A stretch of DNA of 64,000 bases from Echria macrotheca (taxonomy: Eukaryota; Ascomycota; Sordariomycetes; Sordariales; Schizotheciaceae). The first letter of the stretch is position 1, and each line of letters starts with the position of its first letter. The notes beneath the pieces were generated by a model. It was not told the origin of the DNA. It saw only the letters and a program-made list of their open reading frames with translations, and did not search any database. The stretch lies in the NCBI GenBank assembly GCA_030411725.1, contig MU839836.1, positions 930,001 to 994,000 of the forward strand, written 5' to 3'. Below are positions 54,404 through 64,000 of the stretch, in pieces. The translations under genes and the position numbers were made by a program.

Positions 54404-56866
54404 GGTAAAAGCTTTTAAGGTTTATATATATATTTAAAATAATATAACGTTTTGAATAATTTCGATAAAAAAGATAATAAATGAATAGTAAATATTAAAT
54501 CCTATATAGAATATATTTTTACTTTCGTATTAAATTGTAAATTTTAAATAGCTTATTAATTATCGGTAATACTGTAAATGCTTTAAAGTAAAATTAGGTT
54601 ATTAAAAGAATTTAATTAACGTTTTATAATACACTTAATTATTATCCTAATTATTTTTAATTTGAATAGTCTAATAGTACTTAATTCATATTAAGGGTAA
54701 GGTTTAGGGTATAGCTTTAAGGGAGGAAAAGCCGAAAGGGGAAATTAGGGAGGAAGAAGAAAAGGGTTAAAAGAATAAATAAATAATCCTATAACGTAAT
54801 ATTAATTAAATATTATATTGGTATAAAGTATTAAAGTTAATATTTATAAACGTAAAGGTTTTAATAATTTTAAAAGATTAGTAAAAAATAAGTTATATTT
54901 AATACTTATTTATAATTAAAAGGTAAAAGGTTAAGTTAAGTTTTATATAACGAAAATTAAGTTTTAAACATAAAAAAGTATATATACCTTATATATAGGT
55001 AACGTATTTTATATTATTGGGGGTTAGGAAACGTTAAAAGCAAAAGGAAAAATAATCTTTTTTAACGTAAATAAAATAAGTAAATAGGTAAATATATCTT
55101 ATAAAAGGAAAAGTTAAAGGTTTAATAATCCAACTCTCTTACCTACTTACTTCTAAGTAAAATATTTAATAATTAAAAAATTAATTTTAAAAAAGCTAAT
55201 TCTAAATAAAGGGAAATTAATCCCATAGTTAAAAAAGTCAATCCTATAAAAATATTTATCTATACCTTAAGAAAACTTTAAGTATCATTTATTATTATTT
55301 TCCTAAATAAAAAGGAATAAAAGTTAAAATTATAAAAAGTAAAATCGTTTAAGGTAATAAAAATTTAAAAACGTATAAAAACGTCCGGTTTTTTAATTAA
55401 AGATACTTATAATTATACTACTTTAATTAGTTAAAAGTTAAATAAAAGATTAATTATTAGGTAAAAAAAATTAAAAAAGTTAAATTAAAGAACTTCGTTA
55501 TATTAACTATTATTTAAAAATATCCTATTTGACGATATATAATTTAATAAAAAAATTTATTAGAATCCATCCTATTATTCGTCGCCTTATAATTTATTAA
55601 ATTATCTAATATCTCTTAAAAGTTCCTCTTTTTACCTAAAATCTAATAATATTTCCTGTTCTTATTATTATTTATAATGTTATAATTTAATTAAGGGTAT
55701 TTCCGCGGTTTTTACTTATAATTTATTATAAGTTTAAGGTTAATCCACCAACACCCCGTAAATTTTAATTTACTTATTAATTTATATAACAAATATATTA
55801 TTATACTTAAAAAGTTAGGTTACGTAAAGTTAAGTATCTTAATTATTAATTTTTTAACTTACTTATATTTATATAAATTATTTAAATAAGTATTTATAAT
55901 ATATTTTACTTTATTCTTTTAACATAATTGAAAAAGTAACGGGTTTAAATAATAGCTCAAATATACCGGTTATAGGATTTAGTATTTTAATTAGGGAATT
56001 AAAAACTTAATTTACAAAATTAAAATCTTAAATCGAAAAATTAAGTTTAAAACTAAATATATTAAGTAAAAGGTTACTTAATTTAAAGGCTTTAAACTAA
56101 TAAGCAACTTAGTATCTTTTATGAAAATAATTATATAGTTGTTTTATATTTAGAGGATTACTTTTTAAATTTTATTAAAAAGGGTAAAAAGGAATTAAAC
56201 CCGATTTAGTAAACTCTTGCGATAAGTTAATTATACAGCTAAAACTATTTACTAATAACCTGGAAAGGTATTTATTTAAAACGCGGACTTTATCTTTCTT
56301 AGTTTTAAAAACCTAAATTTAATTAAAATATTGCTAAATAAAATCCAAGATTTAATATAATTCCTTAATTTAAATAAACTTAAGGTTAAGGAAATTAAAC
56401 TTACTTTTATAGTTGAATATATTCCCATTCCATTACTTTTATCGTTAATTATACCGGTAAACTTACTATTAAACCTTGCTATTAGCGTATAAAACTACTA
56501 CGCGTTAGTTGTAAGTTGTAATACTTAAGCTATAGGCGTTACGGAAAAAATAAAAATAAAACCTAGTACGAAGTATTATTACTGGGTTATTCCGGCTAGG
56601 AAATAAAGCCAAGAAAAACAACGTAAGAAAATAATTAAAAGTAATTAATAAAATTATATATAAAAAAGTAATTAATTTTAAAGCAAAGAGTAAACCCCTT
56701 TACTAGTTTAAATACTAGTACTTGCAAATTACTTAATAGGGAACAACCTTACTATAGTAGCTAACTTACGTAGTAGACCGCCCCACTAGGGTCATTACCC
56801 CGCAGTTTATAAGAAAAGTGGTTTCGTTATTATTAATATTTATTTTAATACGTAAGCGGTACGTAA

Positions 56867-57320
56867 TAGCGTTTTTGTTAATAAGTAAGTTACTGGGTTT
56901 TCATAACGTAATTAATCACATTAAATAAATAAAACTTTTAGTTATTAAAAGCGTTATACTATTATTATAATTACTATTAAAACTATTAATAGTAAAAAGA
57001 ATTGTAATTGTTTTATTTTTTTACTAACTTTATAAAAACAAATCTTCTTATATATATTTTTTTAACTATTATATGCTAGAATTTTGCTATTAAAGTTGGT
57101 ACGTAATTAGGGTTGGAAATAGCCGGGCACGTTAGGGCTTATAATAGCTAACTACATCTTTTAGGCGCTGCCGTGCTGTTTATAGTACTTTATTCCACAC
57201 AAACTAATGGAAAAGTCCAATATTTTTACATATATAATTTAAATGGTAGCTAATTATTAGTTTAATTATATAACTATTAGCTATAATTTACATAGAAAAT
57301 CGTACCCTTTTTTTTTAACA
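56867..57320 (+). mobile_element. LTR copy B of a decayed retrotransposon
   Basis: Direct repeat of 53506-53962. It shows heavier T/A bias in places (for example TATAATTTACATAG where copy A has CGATCCACTACG). Its 3' end is TTTTTTTTAACA. Confidence 0.7.
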
Positions 57321-58202
57321 GTAGTTAACTAAAAATATATATATAATAAATTGTTTTCTATAAAATTAGCTAATAATATTAATTTACCTTTTATTATATT
57401 AAATCCTTATAATTTAACAAATTATAAGCCCGGCGCTATTTACTATATAAATGCCTATTTTAATTTTATAAAAGTATAATTTTAATTAAAAAAATTCTTT
57501 TATATTGTTTTACGCTATTAATAAACCGGTAAAAAGTCTACCGCTAAAGTAAAAGCGAAGTGAACGTAAATAATAAACTATAAGCCCTATAAGATTTAAT
57601 ATTTTCAATTTTATAATTAATTAGATTTAATTATAACTTTAAACTAAATTATTATAAACTTATAAATTAAGTATTGAATTATTTATATAGTATTTAAAAC
57701 TTAGTCTTAAGGTTAAGGGGTAGGGATAATTTTACTATTACTAGCGATACCTTCTTCGGAAATAATATACTTAATCGTAAAAGCTTATAAACCTACGCTA
57801 TAAAATTATTTAAAAGCCTTATTAAATAACGAGCTAATAAATAAGATATAATTATAACCTTTACTATAAAAGCTAAATTATTAGCTTTATTATAAACAGT
57901 AAAAAAGGCTTTATTTATAAGCTAACTATTAGTAAATTTAACCGTATAATTAAATAATTACCGTATTAAAATTTAATATAATAATAAGCAAACTATACAA
58001 TTAATTATAGTAAGATAATTACTTTATAAATTAAGCTACGATATATAAATATTTACAATTACTAATTATACTAAAAAGTTTATTAATAAAAAATTATAGT
58101 TAATTATATACCCTTAAGTAAAATAATAGCTAATAAGCTGACCAAGGCCCTTACCTTCCCACTTTACCAACGGTTTCTACAGCAAATAAGGGTTATAAAG
58201 CC

Positions 58203-58227
58203 AAAAATAAAAAGATAATCCGCGTCC
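58203..58227 (-). terminator. Pol III T-runs after a hairpin
   Basis: On the minus strand the tRNA-like gene is followed by a 9-bp stem (58265-58273 with 58219-58227), a nested GGCGTA/TACGCC stem (58238-58243 with 58248-58253), then two runs of five T (58213-58209, 58207-58203). T-runs end RNA polymerase III transcripts. Confidence 0.5.
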
Positions 58228-58277
58228 CAACCCATTAGGCGTACTATTACGCCCCAATGAATCAGGACGCGGACAGT

Positions 58278-58409
58278 GCCACTGGTAGGAATCGAACCTA
58301 CAGCCTCTCTCATCGCTGCTTTCGCCACCCCACCAGCGTATCGTTAATACGCATTGGCGTAATAACGAAAGCACAATAGTGAGATGTGTTACCACTACAC
58401 TACAGAAGC
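58278..58409 (-). tRNA. tRNA-like gene with 60-nt intron, anticodon ATT by position
   Basis: The minus strand reads acceptor GCTTCTG, D-arm GTGT-AGTGGTA-ACAC, anticodon stem TCTCA with TGAGA, T-arm GTAGG-TTCGATT-CCTAC and 3' acceptor CAGTGGC (six of seven pairs, one T-T mismatch). The A box (TAGTGTAGTGGT) and B box (GGTTCGATTCC) fit the Pol III consensus. Between anticodon-loop position 37 and 38 lies a 60-nt insert (58373-58314), the normal place of tRNA introns; without it the molecule is 72 nt. The insert folds: an 8-bp TGCTTTCG/CGAAAGCA stem encloses GCGTAT/ATACGC. By position the anticodon is ATT, not a normal fungal anticodon, so this may be a tRNA-derived element rather than a working tRNA. 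Confidence 0.6.
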
Positions 58410-58484
58410 TATTTTTGTTGAAAATTAAATGACTTGTCTTTAACTATAAGGCCAGATCCAAGGCTCTTAGATATTGGAGGGCTT

Positions 58485-58960
58485 CAGTTATATAATTAAA
58501 CTAACGATTAGCTGTGAAGATGCAGGCACCCTGATGGGCAAAGGCCCAAAGGCCGCCAGTGATGCAAGACACCTTGGAGCTCTTTGTTTACTTGCAGGCG
58601 ACTGAATCAAGTAGGCATGCAACTGAGTCAAAGAGGACTCAGTCAGGAAGATGAAGGCATTCAGAAACAAAGGAATTGGATAGATATAGATAGACCTGGC
58701 CCAGCCAGCACCCCGGCTGGGCCAGTACCACCAATTGACGCACAATCTATTCCCTGGCAAAAGACCCAGAATCTGACATTAGCTACGATTTAAATTATAT
58801 ATACAAAAGTGTTGGACTTTTCAATTAGTCCGTGCGGAACCTACTATAAACAGGACAGCAGCGCTTAAGGGATGCAGCTAGCTATTATAAGCCCTAACGC
58901 GCCCAGCTATTTCTAACTCCGATTATATACCAACTTATTGAAACTTAGCAGGTGTTGGCA
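58485..58960 (-). mobile_element. Inverted LTR fragment, interrupted
   Basis: The reverse complement matches the 3' two thirds of the LTR at 53506/56867: GTTAGGGCTTATAATAGCTA, GTTTATAGTA, AAAAGTCCAA, TATATAATTTAAAT and, beyond the nested insertion, GTTAGTTTAATTATATAACT. It keeps more C and G than the other two copies, so it is less mutated. It is interrupted by the 264-bp insertion at 58514-58777. Confidence 0.7.
58514..58777. mobile_element. 264-bp nested insertion with 7-bp TSD ATTAGCT
   Basis: Direct repeats ATTAGCT (58507-58513 and 58778-58784) flank the insert, and removing insert plus one repeat restores the LTR sequence of its relatives. The ends form an imperfect inverted repeat (GTGAAGATGCAGG and, reversed, GTCAGATTCTGGG). 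The insert is GC-normal and includes an 11-bp hairpin (58696-58706 with 58715-58725, CTGGCCCAGCC). This fits a small non-autonomous DNA transposon (MITE-like). Confidence 0.65.
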
Positions 58961-59425
58961 GCTGGTGGCCTGAAAAAAAGTAGGGGCTATGCAGGAATAG
59001 CAAATCTCCGAAATAACATGTGTCCGCAGATAAGCGGCGGTTAGGGTTATATATAGTGTTTTGTTTCCAAGATTAGGAGCGGGTACCTCGATGAGTTTTC
59101 TTAGAAAGTCCGATAAGACTCAACGCACACGGTGGCGCAGCGCCATCCGCACTAATGACTTCTCCGTGGGAAATATCAAAGCTGGTCTAATGGCCCAAAG
59201 CTTGGCACTTAAAGTACAGGCGCAGGGAGCAAGTGAGCCCAAAAGAGAGAGCGCTGCTAAAATAATCATCCTTGCTTGATAATAAGCGAGCGAAGAACTG
59301 AGAACATATCCAGGACCCACACGTTACATCGCAACAATCATGCTCTTTCCCTTCGCTGAGGATTATGGCGATCAAATCCACCAAGTCGCATACAAGTACT
59401 ATTATCCAAATCCAATGAAGATTAA
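58961..59425. other. Intergenic, nothing firm
   Basis: A frame at 59091-59279 (plus) encodes a basic N-terminus and an Ala-rich C-terminus, but other frames overlap it and no family is recognised. Confidence 0.4.
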
Positions 59426-59788
59426 TTATATCCACACTCTTGGGAGGTTGTTTGTTCTCGGTAACCGATCTTTCTTAACACCCCAGTAAGCTAACCAGTC
59501 ACGCTCAGCCGCCACTTCATCGCTGATGCACTTTTCGAGGGCTTTTTGCAATATCATGAGCGCCCGCTGAGTTTGCTCGAGGAAATCGATTACTTGAGAC
59601 CACTGCTGCCGATAGGCAGTGAGAAGTTGACGGAGTAGTGCATTCTCACAATCAAGCCTGTTGATGCACTCCAGGTGACCAATGATTCTCAGCTCTTCCA
59701 CCTGACGCGTCAAAGAGTCGATTGCGTTCTTATCTGTCCGTAATAGATTGGTAATATGCCATTTTTCAGTGTCCGGATTCGAGGCCAT
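59426..59788 (-). CDS. Small helical (coiled-coil) protein
   Basis: 120 residues from ATG 59788. Heptad-like helices run from about residue 20 to 95 (KNAIDSLTRQVEELRIIGHL, ENALLRQLLTAYRQQWSQVI, QTQRALMILQKALEKC), followed by WLAYWGVKKDR. It resembles the other small coiled-coil genes in length and plan. Function unknown. Confidence 0.55.
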   Translation of the reverse strand: MASNPDTEKWHITNLLRTDKNAIDSLTRQVEELRIIGHLECINRLDCENALLRQLLTAYRQQWSQVIDFLEQTQRALMILQKALEKCISDEVAAERDWLAYWGVKKDRLPRTNNLPRVWI

Positions 59789-59968
59789 TGTTGAGTTTAG
59801 ATGAGACCGCTGCTTGGGGGAGTAAGGACCTAATATATGGACCCTTACATATCATCCCATAGGCTTGGGATAGGTCCCCGTTTTGGGACCAAACCTGAAT
59901 CTGTGGCCGCCGCACTCGATATAATGTCGCTAGTGCCCTTTTCATTCCCATCCATCAACCATTCCCCA

Positions 59969-60511
59969 ATGCCAAAAGACATGATGTTGCTCTTAGTAAC
60001 TTCCTTTCTGTCAGGCCTAGCCTTGGCCCTCACACAAAACACGTCCCATTGTACGGATGGAGGACTGGCAACTGGCATCGTGACCACTCAGGATAATATC
60101 GCAACCATTACTTCCCAGCCAGTGGCAGCGCCTCAACTGGAGGCCACTGTTCAAATTCAAGTAGGAAATTTCACCGCCTCCGTCGTGGTGGAGTTTACAG
60201 CTCTTGATCCTACAAATACCTCCCCTAGCAAAACCACCTCGACCGCGACTCGACTGCTACCGCTACATACAGCACCAGGTGGGGAGAGACAAAACTGGAA
60301 TAATACTTCCATCCCCACCGCAGTTCCCCCTCGATTCGCAAATGAAACCACTAGGACCAACATCACTAGTAGAATCTCAGGCTCTTTTCCACTTCCATCA
60401 CCGCTTCCCCCGCCTACTCTTTTTACAAGCGGAAGCACGGTCTCTGGAGATTTAAGCGTACTTATGGCGCATATATTCGTAGTTTTGAATACTCTTTTCG
60501 TCTTCGTGTAA
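59969..60511 (+). CDS. Ser/Thr-rich secreted protein, probable GPI anchor
   Basis: From ATG 59969 (180 residues) a signal peptide (MMLLLVTSFLSGLALA) is followed by a Thr/Ser/Pro-rich body with several NxT/NxS glycosylation sites (QNTSHC, GNFTAS, NNTSIP, NETTRT, TNITSR) and a hydrophobic C-terminus (LMAHIFVVLNTLFVFV) after a small-residue site (SGD), the plan of fungal GPI-anchored cell-wall proteins. The frame is open upstream to 59837 but the inner ATG gives the signal peptide. It has one Cys near the N-terminus and no known domain. Confidence 0.6.
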   Translation: MPKDMMLLLVTSFLSGLALALTQNTSHCTDGGLATGIVTTQDNIATITSQPVAAPQLEATVQIQVGNFTASVVVEFTALDPTNTSPSKTTSTATRLLPLHTAPGGERQNWNNTSIPTAVPPRFANETTRTNITSRISGSFPLPSPLPPPTLFTSGSTVSGDLSVLMAHIFVVLNTLFVFV

Positions 60512-60746
60512 TGGATTTATCGTTCTGGTCGTAATTCGCTGTTTACTTTCAGAGATCAGAACTTGACTTGTATGGTCATTTAGCCTAGAAAACAGTAGTA
60601 TTCAATTTAGCTAGAAGTCCTTATTCATGTCTGCAGTAATAATACGGCTTCCGCTCAACTATAATAGCACCGCCTGATTCACATGCGAGGTCAGTATGAG
60701 AACAAGACGTAAATTATGTAACTACAGGCAAGGAACTATGTAACTT

Positions 60747-61259
60747 CTATCTCCAAGCTTTAGGCTTCGCAGTGTAATTGACGACAGGCGGTGGCGGTGT
60801 AATCAACCCAATTTGTTGTCTGCTTTGCGAGGATCTACAAGCCCTGGGCGGAAGCTCAGGGAAGTCACCAGGCAGTTCTATTCGGCCACCTAGAGAACTG
60901 TGCCCAGGAAGCTCTGCCAATAATTGAGGGCAACCCTTCGTAGTTGAAAGGGGATTTTGTGAATCCGCACTTCCCGTTGCTGAAGTCATGAGATTGCTTC
61001 CACCTGCCAACATTCCCGCAGAGTCGGTATTGTAATGGTTAATCTGCACCACTGGCCTAGGGCTAGAGAGTTGCATGATTAGGTCCTTGAACCTGCCGCA
61101 GTCATCTCTGGAACAAATAAACTGGTCCACAACGTCATCGGGACCGAAGTTTAAAATCCTAGATGAGCGTCGACGGCGGCATAGCGAGCATTTAGGTCTC
61201 TGACGGATATTTTGATATGATACCTGGCTCTGATTTCCCTGTGACTTGTTCCGACGCAT
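60747..61259 (-). CDS. Hypothetical basic protein with a possible zinc-binding site
   Basis: 170 residues. A basic N-terminus is followed by a CSLCRRRRSS segment and, about 25 residues on, FICSRDDC: two Cys pairs that could bind zinc (C-x2-C ... C-x4-C). The remainder is polar and Pro-rich, ending PPPPVVNYTAKPKAWR. It may be a small nuclear protein. No family recognised. Confidence 0.45.
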   Translation of the reverse strand: MRRNKSQGNQSQVSYQNIRQRPKCSLCRRRRSSRILNFGPDDVVDQFICSRDDCGRFKDLIMQLSSPRPVVQINHYNTDSAGMLAGGSNLMTSATGSADSQNPLSTTKGCPQLLAELPGHSSLGGRIELPGDFPELPPRACRSSQSRQQIGLITPPPPVVNYTAKPKAWR

Positions 61260-63508
61260 TTTGAAATATGTATGAATTGGAAACTTGTTAGACCATTAAG
61301 GCACTGAGGTTGCGGATAGTAGAGGGTGTGAGAGATTTTGAATGACACGTTATGTTCAAGACAAGTGCAAAGCGCCGGAAAATGGGAATGTGGAACCTAA
61401 TTTGGGTCCTTCAATGACCTTCACCTTGATTGGCTCCCAAGGTCCAATATTTGGATACATCAATTCGATCCCATAAATGAATACATATTTGTGAAACCAT
61501 CCTAAACTAGGTATCAAAAATGACCCAAATGTTGGCCTCGGGGCTATTTTCGGGCAGTGAAACAAATGATTTCCGCACAAACTATTTTTTCACTTGCCGC
61601 GACAGACACAGTGCAAACAACCTTTAAAATAACAGCAGCTGGAAGCAAAATATCTTAACCAGTGCCTTTGACGTGTGCTAATACAGTATGTTACTGCAAT
61701 CTTTACGCCATATTTCAGCGACTTTAATCATCGAGAGAGCGACGCTGTCGGAGAATGTTTTGAGATTTGTCACGGCCCTGAGGTCAGGTGCCATGTCATG
61801 TGACCCCGCACAGGCCCCACCCTTGGGGGGTATAGATAGATTTCCTTGCTGGTTAGGATCCTTCCACCTAGCAAGCTTCTTATTTTCCACAATACAGCCA
61901 GTTTGCCACAAGCCTCGCCTTTGTGACCCTGCAACCGGCTCGGCCGTGACAAGATTAAGACTTTGAATACTGATTATGAATTGAATTGTGTCGTTTACTC
62001 CCAAGTCAATTACCTTTCGTACCTGGGTGGTACAGTCGCTATCCCCTCCTGTTCTCTTACCTTCTCCATATACAGCCCTACAGCAGCAAACATTTATGAT
62101 CTATTTCTTTACATAGTAAAAAGTCCATAATGAGCTCAGTTCGGGCAACGTGATAATTTATAGTTTTGATCTTGAGATGATATTTAGAAGTTTTTCACCG
62201 TTTGCTTGAACAGAGGTAAAGAAGGAGCATTAGTGAATTAATAGATAAGAGCGCGAAATCACTTTTAATTATCTCAACATGACTTTTAACTATCTCAACA
62301 TGTGTGTTCGCAAGCTGTCGCCTTTCACCGATACCGTACCGTCACCTCTTTTAGGTGCTGCAATCAACACAGCCACAAGCGAAATTGAATCATATTTGTG
62401 AGATGAGGTTTTGTATTTATTGACTATTGATCCCGGCTCCGGTCGGATCCAGTCTTGTGACATGGCTCCGGAGAAGGTGCATGTGACCTCTGAAGAAGAA
62501 CTTGTTTGGGTTTGAAGAAACGCCCACAAATCGCTGTCTGCACTTCATACTCATCTTCAACTGTCTCTATGGATTGAGAGATCTGTGCATCTCTATAGGC
62601 GTCTCTTGAGCGAGTAACCTTATTGATGGATATGGAGAAGCGACGAAACACTGTAAACTTCATGATTGAACTTCTTTTTAGAATCACTGCACTGCAGAAG
62701 CAGGAATGTAAAGGGGGGATCCCCTTCGCATTTAAGCCAAAATCCAAGAAGCGCCCACGCTTTGGGCCCATTTCACTTTAGCACATGTGCCGCAACTACT
62801 CGAACCGTCAGAGGTGAGAAGGTACAGTCGCTAGCGAAATCGGCTTCCGCTTTTCATTCACTGTTCAATTGTCTGGGGGCCCGCTTTTAGGCCTCTTGGC
62901 GCTTACACCGAGCCAACTCTCACGGTCAAATGTCGCTACAAGACTACTTTTCGGATCGGGAAAATCCAACTCCATCTTTCGGAAAACGTACCCATCCGTG
63001 ACTCACAACAATGTGTGAATAAAAATGAATCCATACCCCTGTCGGCAAGTCCATACGTCTAAAAGACAAGAGAAGAGTGCACGCGACCGGACGCCAATTT
63101 CGCTCCTAACTATACGAGTTTACGAAGTCGATGTAGGAATCTGTAAATATGCTGGCCATGATTTTGTCCCACATCTGTATAGCAGGTACTTCATCACAGG
63201 CCCATATTTCGTCCCCCCCACCGCAGGCTAAACCGCCCAGGGTTCTTAACCCAGTTCCTGGCCCCAGACTACCATCGTATTTCTGCCACCTTAAGCTTAG
63301 TACCTTGATCCAACAACCCTAAAATTAGCACAGTTTTGGACCCCGGAATCCATATATATATAACATATGAAGGGAACCTACTTCTATGCTCCCTCAAGCT
63401 TTAAGAAAACACGTACGGTAAACCGGATTATTTTAAATAACTTGTGAATCTTTATTATTCACTGCTATATGGCCGGATTAGATTAAAAGTAGGGTAATTT
63501 TGTTCGCC
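61260..63508. other. Intergenic, nothing recognised
   Basis: Short frames overlap on both strands (for example 61688-62004). None shows family features. Two near-identical words (TTTTAAYTATCTCAACATG) repeat 19 bp apart at about 62263-62301. Confidence 0.45.
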
Positions 63509-64000
63509 ATGATCGTGAAAGCATCAGATAACAATAACACTGTTCCAACACCAGCCCAGTCAGATAACACGCAAGATATAGAGATACAAAATAAACCTAG
63601 TAAGCTCAATGCTAACCTGCATTTTATATACTAACGCTAAAATTTAGCGAAGAAATTAGAGCATTTCCATATATTCCACCTGAAGTTCAGCAGTTGATAG
63701 GAGAGAAATTAGACTATAGAACCTTAGCCGCCGCTCTACGGGCCGGTCTTTGTCTCAGTGAAGACTCATTCCGGCGCGCTCTACATGCTTGTATCTGGTC
63801 CACAATTTTCAAGCGCAAAGACTTCGACTTAGTTCGAAAGGCTACCCAAGAAAGCGGAAATGTCTTTCTAATAGGCCAAGGTCTTCGTTACCTTTACGAA
63901 GATCTTCGCGGAGCAGCTACAAATACCCCTTCTCCAATTAAGCTGCTCTGTTTATGGCCTTCTAAAAACTCGATTTTAAAAGCAAAACGTCAGAGGCGCA
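63509..64000 (+). CDS. Partial gene running off the window edge
   Basis: First exon 63509-63599, second exon from 63653 to beyond the end (53-nt intron with two CTAAC-like branch points), so about 146 residues are visible. The start is Asn/Gln/Asp-rich; after the splice comes AFPYIPPEVQQLIGEKLDYR then TLAAALRAGLCL and a helical region. The PPEVQQLIGEKL phrase is a little like an F-box start (P-E-L/V...I...L), but this is weak. No stop is reached. Confidence 0.45.

Larger units (their letters stand above)
51285..58190. other. AT-rich, RIP-like decayed repeat block
   Basis: Nearly 7 kb of strongly AT-rich DNA with no open frame longer than about 60 codons, dense TA steps and few C residues outside small islands. 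This is what repeat-induced point mutation leaves in fungal transposons. Small GC-normal islands (listed separately) stand out against it and must have arrived later. The internal part of the LTR element (about 53963-56866) shows no readable gag or pol. Confidence 0.85.

Noticed and set aside
51285..58190. CRISPR-like array or centromere in the AT-rich block
   Set aside because: No regular direct repeats with spacers are present, and the pieces are explained as decayed LTR elements.
61678..62004. Overlapping frames on both strands of about 100 codons
   Set aside because: They are reverse-complement shadows of each other, with no domain or intron support.

Overview
The window is nuclear DNA of a filamentous ascomycete (Pezizomycotina; class not resolved). 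The evidence is: short 46-64 nt introns with GT..AG ends and CTAAC/CTGAC branch points; fungal protein families (NsdD-type GATA factor, CENP-C/Mif2-type cupin, vWA-Vint protein, ferric reductase, adenylation-thiolation-reductase enzyme, Pcl-type cyclin, germin-like cupin); and a roughly 7 kb AT-rich block with the transition decay expected of repeat-induced point mutation (RIP). Gene density is low and several genes are broken, which fits an accessory or repeat-adjacent chromosome region. All exon models were built by hand from reading frames and splice signals.

Layout. 1-4.45 kb: decayed DNA with no convincing gene. 4.46-8.31 kb: tandem pair of transcription-factor genes. The first joins a bZIP, a GATA finger and two C2H2-type fingers in one chain; the second has lost the bZIP basic region and the C2H2 fingers and carries a frameshift. 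10.3-12.6 kb: a gene ending in a CENP-C/Mif2-like cupin, preceded by three palindromes. 13.4-14.2 kb: relics of an ISWI-type SNF2 helicase and of another gene. 14.7-20.5 kb: sparse hypothetical genes. 21-23.4 kb: a four-exon vWA-Vint (Hint) gene. 24-33.7 kb: small hypothetical and coiled-coil genes, a complete ferric reductase gene and a small MADS-box-like gene. 34-37.4 kb: secreted germin-like cupin, Pcl-like cyclin, another small coiled-coil gene. 37.6-38.6 kb: a truncated, frameshifted GH125 alpha-mannosidase pseudogene. 43.3-47.7 kb: an A-T-R reductase (NRPS-like) and a bZIP gene that may regulate it. 48.8-51.2 kb: two more small genes.

51.3-58.2 kb is AT-rich and holds decayed LTR retrotransposon copies (two direct LTRs, one inverted fragment) plus small GC-normal insertions, two of which have exact 5-bp target duplications. 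At its right edge, 58.2-58.4 kb, lies a tRNA-like gene on the minus strand with canonical A and B boxes, a structured 60-nt insertion at the usual tRNA intron site and a structured 3' trailer ending in T-runs. 59-64 kb: small genes including a GPI-anchor candidate, ending in a gene cut by the window edge.

No operon-like logic links the genes. The most suggestive grouping is the A-T-R reductase with the nearby bZIP gene. A second theme is the unusual number (at least seven) of small genes coding for short coiled-coil proteins.
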